From Alphaproteobacteria bacterium (GTDB taxonomy: Bacteria; Pseudomonadota; Alphaproteobacteria; Rs-D84), in NCBI GenBank assembly GCA_017522445.1, contig JAFWZK010000057.1:1-39992 (forward strand): a DNA stretch of 39,992 nucleotides. The letters run 5' to 3'. Shown piece by piece: positions 34,243-39,992 of this stretch. How positions within the stretch are numbered: the stretch's first letter is position 1; each line of letters starts with the position of its first letter. The translations under genes were made by a program, and so were the position numbers. The notes below the pieces were generated by a model. That model did no database searches. It was not told the DNA's origin and worked only from the letters and a program-made list of their open reading frames with translations.

Positions 34243-34836
34243 TTATTTGCCTTTGCTGATTTCCTTTAATGCCATGGGGACCAGTTTTGATACATCCGCT
34301 GTTGGGTTTTTGTTTACCAATGATTGGGCCATTTCAATGATGTCCAGACGGCGATAGCCCAATGATTCCAACGCCATCAGCAAATCGGGCAGGGCGGATG
34401 ATGCGGATGTGGTTGCACCGGTATCTGGTGCAAATAATGTCGCAGACACCCCACCGATTTTATTTTTTAATTCAACAATGATTTTTTCCGCCATCTTTTT
34501 ACCAACGCCCGGGGCCGTCGCAATTGTTTTGGCATCGCCGGTCGCAATCGCGGACATTAATGTGTCGGAATTTATTGTGCCAAGTATGGCCAGTGCAACC
34601 TTGGGGCCCACGCCGGAAACGGCGGTTAGCATATTAAACAGGTTTTGACCGTTCAAGGATGAAAAACCAAACAGGCGGATGGAATCTTCGCGGACAACCG
34701 TTTCAATCCACAGTTCAACGGTGCTTTTATGTATCAGGTATTCCGCGGTGAATACCTTGTACCCAACGCCGTTCACCAATAAAATCACAAATCCGTCACC
34801 GATATAGTCAACTATGCCTTGCAATTTACCAATCAT
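34243..34836 (-). CDS. ruvA: Holliday junction helicase subunit RuvA
   Basis: Binds four-way junctions and loads the RuvB motor. The OB-fold N-terminus is MIGKLQGIVDYIGDGFVILLV, two helix-hairpin-helix motifs lie in the middle (LTAVSGVGPKVALAIL and IATAPGVGKKMAEKIIVELK), and the C-terminal domain III that contacts RuvB is at about 150-197. At 197 residues it has normal length. An AAAAGGATATC ribosome site precedes it. ruvB and ruvC are not adjacent; instead mnmE follows and yebC diverges. A RusA-like gene lies 1.4 kb away. Confidence 0.95.
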   Translation of the reverse strand: MIGKLQGIVDYIGDGFVILLVNGVGYKVFTAEYLIHKSTVELWIETVVREDSIRLFGFSSLNGQNLFNMLTAVSGVGPKVALAILGTINSDTLMSAIATGDAKTIATAPGVGKKMAEKIIVELKNKIGGVSATLFAPDTGATTSASSALPDLLMALESLGYRRLDIIEMAQSLVNKNPTADVSKLVPMALKEISKGK

Positions 34837-34886
34837 TTGATATCCTTTTGAGGTAATTTTAATCTAAATAAATAAAAAGGTCAAAT

Positions 34887-35603
34887 ATGAGTGGACACAG
34901 TAAATGGCATAATATCCAACATAAAAAAGGTGCAGCCGATGCAGCACGCAGTGGGTTGTTTACAAAACTGGCACGTGAAATCACAATGGCGGCCAAGCTG
35001 GGCGATAAAAACCCAGATAATAATCCCAGATTAAGGTTGGCTATTTTGACGGCACGTAAAAACTCGATGCCAAATGATAATATCAAACGTGCAATAGATA
35101 AGGCATCAGGTGCAAATACAGAAAGTTATGAATCTGTTAGATACGAAGGTTATGGGCCAGGTGCTGTCCCCGTTATTGTCGAGGCACTGACCGATAATCC
35201 ACGTCGTACTGTGCCTGAAATTCGCAATATCTTTGGTAAAAACGGTGGTAATATGGGGGAAGAAGGCAGTGTTGTGTTTATGTTCACACGGGCAGGTCAG
35301 ATTATGTACCCTGCATCCATCGGTAAAACCGAAGATGAAATGATGGAAATTATTATGGAGGTTAACGCAGATAATCTGGAAACATCCGAAGAAGGTTTTA
35401 TTATTACAACAAAACCAGAAGACTTTATCACAGTGCAAAAGTATCTGGCTGATAAATTGGGGGAACCAGAACAGGCGGAATTGACATGGATACCAAACAT
35501 GCCAATGGACTTAGACGATGAAACATATGCAAAATTAGAAAAATTGGTGGATGCACTGGATGATAACGATGATGTACAAAAAGTGTTCACCGCAGCTGCA
35601 TAA
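34887..35603 (+). CDS. yebC: YebC/PmpR-family transcription or translation regulator
   Basis: 238-residue member of the TACO1/YebC family. Members act as DNA-binding regulators or help ribosomes through difficult stretches. The N-terminus MSGHSKWHNIQHKKGAADAARS is nearly invariant, followed by ARKNSMPNDNIKRAIDKASG, RYEGYGPGAVPVIVEALTDN and GGNMGEEGSVVFMF. AAAAAGG ribosome site. It is divergent from ruvA across 50 bases; yebC and ruv genes are neighbours in many bacteria. A strong terminator follows. Confidence 0.96.
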   Translation: MSGHSKWHNIQHKKGAADAARSGLFTKLAREITMAAKLGDKNPDNNPRLRLAILTARKNSMPNDNIKRAIDKASGANTESYESVRYEGYGPGAVPVIVEALTDNPRRTVPEIRNIFGKNGGNMGEEGSVVFMFTRAGQIMYPASIGKTEDEMMEIIMEVNADNLETSEEGFIITTKPEDFITVQKYLADKLGEPEQAELTWIPNMPMDLDDETYAKLEKLVDALDDNDDVQKVFTAAA

Positions 35604-35605
35604 TT

Positions 35606-35633
35606 TAATCCCCCAAAATGGGGGATTTTTTTT
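35606..35633. terminator. Bidirectional terminator after yebC
   Basis: The stem ATCCCCC/GGGGGAT has a 5-base loop and a run of eight T. It also overlaps the stop of the convergent RusA-like gene. Confidence 0.88.
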
Positions 35634-36201
35634 ATACCATAAATGGCAGGTTTTCCAGTGTTCCTTCGGCAACACGGACGTTTACGTCAATCATCATAAA
35701 TACCGAATCTGGTGTGCACATTGCGTGATTCGCAAATATTTCAGAATCCAGCAAGTGACTGGTGTTAACTGACAATTTTGTAATCAGATGGTCGTCATCC
35801 AGTAATGTATAAATTGGGCCAATATCACGTGGGGTGTTCGCACCAATTTCGTGTTCGTTCTGGGGACAACGCAGACCGTCCATAATCGTTTTTACGCGGT
35901 TGTCAATGTCACTGCGTGGTACGCCAACAATTTCAGGGTGCAACATCTGGATGTCCAGTTCGGCAATCAATTTTAAATTTGGTGTAATAATCGGATTCCA
36001 GTCAATTCCACCAACATGACGGGTGGTAATAGGGCTTTTGGTCGGGTTGGGGACCATGTACTGGGTCAGGTTATTCCATGGGCTGTGTTCCACCAGTTTT
36101 TTTAACTGGGGATGAAACTGCATGCGAATGTCTGCAATATGTTGGGCCCGCTTTTTCGGGTTAATTAAAATATCGCCAAAGTATAATAGTTTGAACTTCA
36201 T
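35632..36201 (-). CDS. RusA-like Holliday junction resolvase candidate
   Basis: 189 residues of a protein I would not name from overall sequence, but the centre carries the RusA active-site pattern: D98-x-D100-N101 followed by K104 and D108 (SDIDNRVKTIMDGL), then an acidic D135-D-D137 followed by HLITKL. In E. coli RusA the equivalents are the D70/D72 pair in RDLDN and D90/D91 in LDDAQV. The spacing between the two acidic groups is about 17 residues longer here. RusA dimers cut four-way junctions and can stand in for RuvC. RusA genes are usually of phage origin, yet no other phage gene is near. It is one base from the 89-residue gene upstream. Confidence 0.55.
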   Translation of the reverse strand: MKFKLLYFGDILINPKKRAQHIADIRMQFHPQLKKLVEHSPWNNLTQYMVPNPTKSPITTRHVGGIDWNPIITPNLKLIAELDIQMLHPEIVGVPRSDIDNRVKTIMDGLRCPQNEHEIGANTPRDIGPIYTLLDDDHLITKLSVNTSHLLDSEIFANHAMCTPDSVFMMIDVNVRVAEGTLENLPFMV

Positions 36202-36202
36202 G

Positions 36203-36472
36203 TTATTTACCTTTTTGTTCCAATAATTCTACAAATTTAGGAAATGCCAATGGGTGTAAGTGCAGACGTTCGGGATTTGATAATACAACGTGTTTTGTGC
36301 GATTAATAATAATCATTGGGCAATAATTGCTGCCTATTTTGATTTGTGTGCCTTTTTTATATTCACGCAACATTATTTTGTGAATTTCTTCGACCGGACG
36401 ATTTAATTTTTCAACCAGTTGAATGGCGTTTAAAAAATCGTCTTTTGTAAATTTTGGTGTTGGTTTTGCCAT
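36203..36472 (-). CDS. Small protein of unknown function upstream of the RusA-like gene
   Basis: 89 residues that I do not recognise. It is basic and soluble, with an N-terminal helix (KDDFLNAIQLVEKLNRPVEEIHKIMLREYKKG), then a short beta-rich part (TQIKIGSNYCPMIIINRTKHVVLS) and a C-terminal helix. The gap to the RusA-like gene is one base, so the two are one transcription unit and may be functionally linked, perhaps both acting on DNA. It diverges from gyrB. Confidence 0.55.
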   Translation of the reverse strand: MAKPTPKFTKDDFLNAIQLVEKLNRPVEEIHKIMLREYKKGTQIKIGSNYCPMIIINRTKHVVLSNPERLHLHPLAFPKFVELLEQKGK

Positions 36473-36491
36473 ATTTTTTTACCCTTTTTTC

Positions 36492-38951
<2,460 letters not shown>

Positions 38952-38957
38952 TAATAT

Positions 38958-38984
38958 GGTGCGGATTTTCCGCACCTTGTTTTT
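38958..38984 (+). terminator. Terminator after gyrB
   Basis: A 7-pair stem GGTGCGG/CCGCACC with a 5-base loop is followed by TTGTTTTTAT. It starts 6 bases after the gyrB stop. Confidence 0.88.
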
Positions 38985-38996
38985 ATAGGATGAAAA

Positions 38997-39257
38997 ATGG
39001 CAAGTAAACAAGATTTAACCCAGGAATTACACAGGTTAGAAGCGGAACTGGAATCGTATGGTTCGGCCGTGTCGGAATCGCAAATTTGGCATAAAAAGGC
39101 CAGAATTGAACAGATAAAAAAAGAATTGGCTGAATTGGATAAGCCAAAAAATCAACTGAATGCAGGCACAGATATGCTGAAGGAAAAAATGGCAAATATG
39201 GATATGCAAAAGGTAACACCTGAACAAATTGCAGCAAAGAATGCAGGGCGCGGGTAA
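38997..39257 (+). CDS. Small coiled-coil protein of unknown function
   Basis: 86 residues, soluble and strongly helical. Residues 3-50 form a likely coiled coil (QELHRLEAELES, KKARIEQIKKELAEL). The C-terminal part is MANMDMQKVTPEQIAAKNAGRG. I recognise no family. An AGGATGAAAA ribosome site precedes the ATG, and its last base is the first base of the next start, so it is cotranscribed with the glycosylase and ung. It may be a small partner of DNA repair or a structural protein; nothing in the sequence decides this. Confidence 0.6.
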   Translation: MASKQDLTQELHRLEAELESYGSAVSESQIWHKKARIEQIKKELAELDKPKNQLNAGTDMLKEKMANMDMQKVTPEQIAAKNAGRG

Positions 39258-39898
39258 TGCAATTTTCACGGGATTGGTTTTTTGATTTAGATGCGCGACT
39301 GCGTGCGGCCGGGTTGGACAGCGATGTGCAATCGTTTGATGAAATACTGGAAAACCTGCGTGCACGGAAAGTTTATGATGCAGATACTTTTGCAGCACAC
39401 TGTGTGTATGTAATTCTGGCAGGTGGATTTTCACAAAAAACAGCCAAGAAAATTCATGAAAAAATTATGGGCTTTTTACATGTGTCTGGGGCGGATTTTG
39501 ATGGATTGATTCAGATTTTTAATAATAAAAACAAAATTAATGCAATTTGTAAAATCTGGAATAATCGAAAACAGTTGCGTGATGGCTACTATGCGTTGGA
39601 ATCATTGGATGATAAATTAATGTTCTTACAAAAATTGCCGCATATCGGAAAGATAACTGCAAACCATTTGGCACGAAATCTGGGCGAAGATATTGTAAAG
39701 TATGATGTCTGGATTCAGCGACTGGGGTGTGCGTTTGCAGGTAAAAAATTGGTGGTTGATAATGCAAAATTGTTGCCGGAAATCAAAGATGCCTGTGATG
39801 CGATGTTTGCACATTTGGTAGGGCAGACAGGTTTGCCACGGGGTTATATTGATGTAGTTTTGTGGAAGGGGGGGCAGCAGGGGTTAATAAAATTATGA
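39257..39898 (+). CDS. HhH-GPD DNA glycosylase, probably monofunctional
   Basis: 213 residues of the helix-hairpin-helix glycosylase fold, which removes damaged bases at the start of base excision repair. The hairpin is LPHIGKITANHLARNLG at about 127-143, followed by the catalytic Asp150 in VKYDVWIQRLG. The Lys of bifunctional Nth (LPGVGRKTA) is replaced by Ile134, and no four-Cys Fe-S cluster is present at the C-terminus. Both point to a monofunctional enzyme without lyase activity. Substrate unknown. It overlaps ung by 4 bases (ATGA), forming a repair pair. Confidence 0.78.
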   Translation: MQFSRDWFFDLDARLRAAGLDSDVQSFDEILENLRARKVYDADTFAAHCVYVILAGGFSQKTAKKIHEKIMGFLHVSGADFDGLIQIFNNKNKINAICKIWNNRKQLRDGYYALESLDDKLMFLQKLPHIGKITANHLARNLGEDIVKYDVWIQRLGCAFAGKKLVVDNAKLLPEIKDACDAMFAHLVGQTGLPRGYIDVVLWKGGQQGLIKL

Positions 39899-39992
39899 AT
39901 GTGAAAATTGAACAATCTTGGAAAAATGCCTTGGCGGCAGAATTTGACAAGGATTACTTTATCAAACTGACAGATTTTGTGCGTGGGGAATA
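39895..39992 (+). CDS. ung: Uracil-DNA glycosylase, 5' end (cut by window)
   Basis: The ATG overlaps the TGA of the previous gene. The 32 visible codons begin MNVKIEQSWKNALAAEF and continue DKDYFIKLTDFVRGE. This is the N-terminus of family 1 Ung, which has I-x-x-SW-x-x-x-L-x-x-EF then YF-x-x-L-x-x-FV. The catalytic Asp and His motifs lie beyond the window. The product removes uracil from DNA. Confidence 0.85.
   Translation, partial: MNVKIEQSWKNALAAEFDKDYFIKLTDFVRGE

Overview
The window looks like an AT-rich chromosome segment of a Gram-negative bacterium, most plausibly a host-associated or reduced-genome alphaproteobacterium. This is inferred from gene content and not from any search. Lipid A genes (lpxK, lpxC, a DUF374-type acyltransferase), an outer-membrane barrel and a lipoprotein show a diderm envelope. 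VirB3/VirB4 and an initiator tRNA with an A-U pair in the anticodon stem fit alphaproteobacteria. TGA is used as an ordinary stop (mreC, mreD, pilQ), so the standard bacterial code applies. Ribosome sites are mostly AAGGA/AGGA. Genes are tightly packed, often overlapping by 1-11 bases.

Layout. 1-5319 (+): 3' part of metG, a Cys-rich orphan, queH, fabD, fabG and a shortened mnmG. Then tRNA-Thr(CGT) and a terminator shared with the convergent pheT. 5564-9502 (-): rpmI-rplT, a terminator hairpin, then pheS-pheT. 9643-17699 (+): the cell-elongation set mreC-mreD-mrdA-rodA, then topA and dnaG. 17700-19860: ychF (-), a short SufB/SufD-like gene (+), three near-identical 37-nt palindromic elements (one in frame inside the SufBD-like gene), and a 44-codon rpmJ (-). 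19949-20225 is a gene-free stretch with about 13 copies of a DnaA-box-like nonamer, a candidate replication origin or DnaA-controlled region. 20238-23599 (+): virB3, virB4 and a secreted HExxH protein, followed by rfbC. 24201-24978 (-): outer-membrane barrel and initiator tRNA. 25133-28146 (+): DUF374 acyltransferase-lpxK-lpxC-lipoprotein. 28249-32893 (+): an R64-type (type IVb) pilus assembly set pilO-pilP-pilQ-pilR without a pilin. 32914-34836 (-): ruvA-mnmE. 34887 (+): yebC. 35632-36472 (-): a RusA-like resolvase candidate and an 89-residue orphan. 36552-39992 (+): gyrB, a small coiled-coil gene, an HhH-GPD glycosylase and the 5' end of ung.

How the genes work together. Most are housekeeping: aminoacylation and tRNA modification (metG, pheST, queH, mnmG, mnmE), fatty acid and lipid A synthesis, rod-shape peptidoglycan synthesis, DNA topology, priming, recombination and repair. 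The accessory interest lies in four places: the palindromic hairpin family, the nonamer cluster, the isolated VirB3/VirB4 pair with a secreted putative metalloprotease, and the pilin-less PilOPQR operon. No phage, insertion sequence or CRISPR array was seen.
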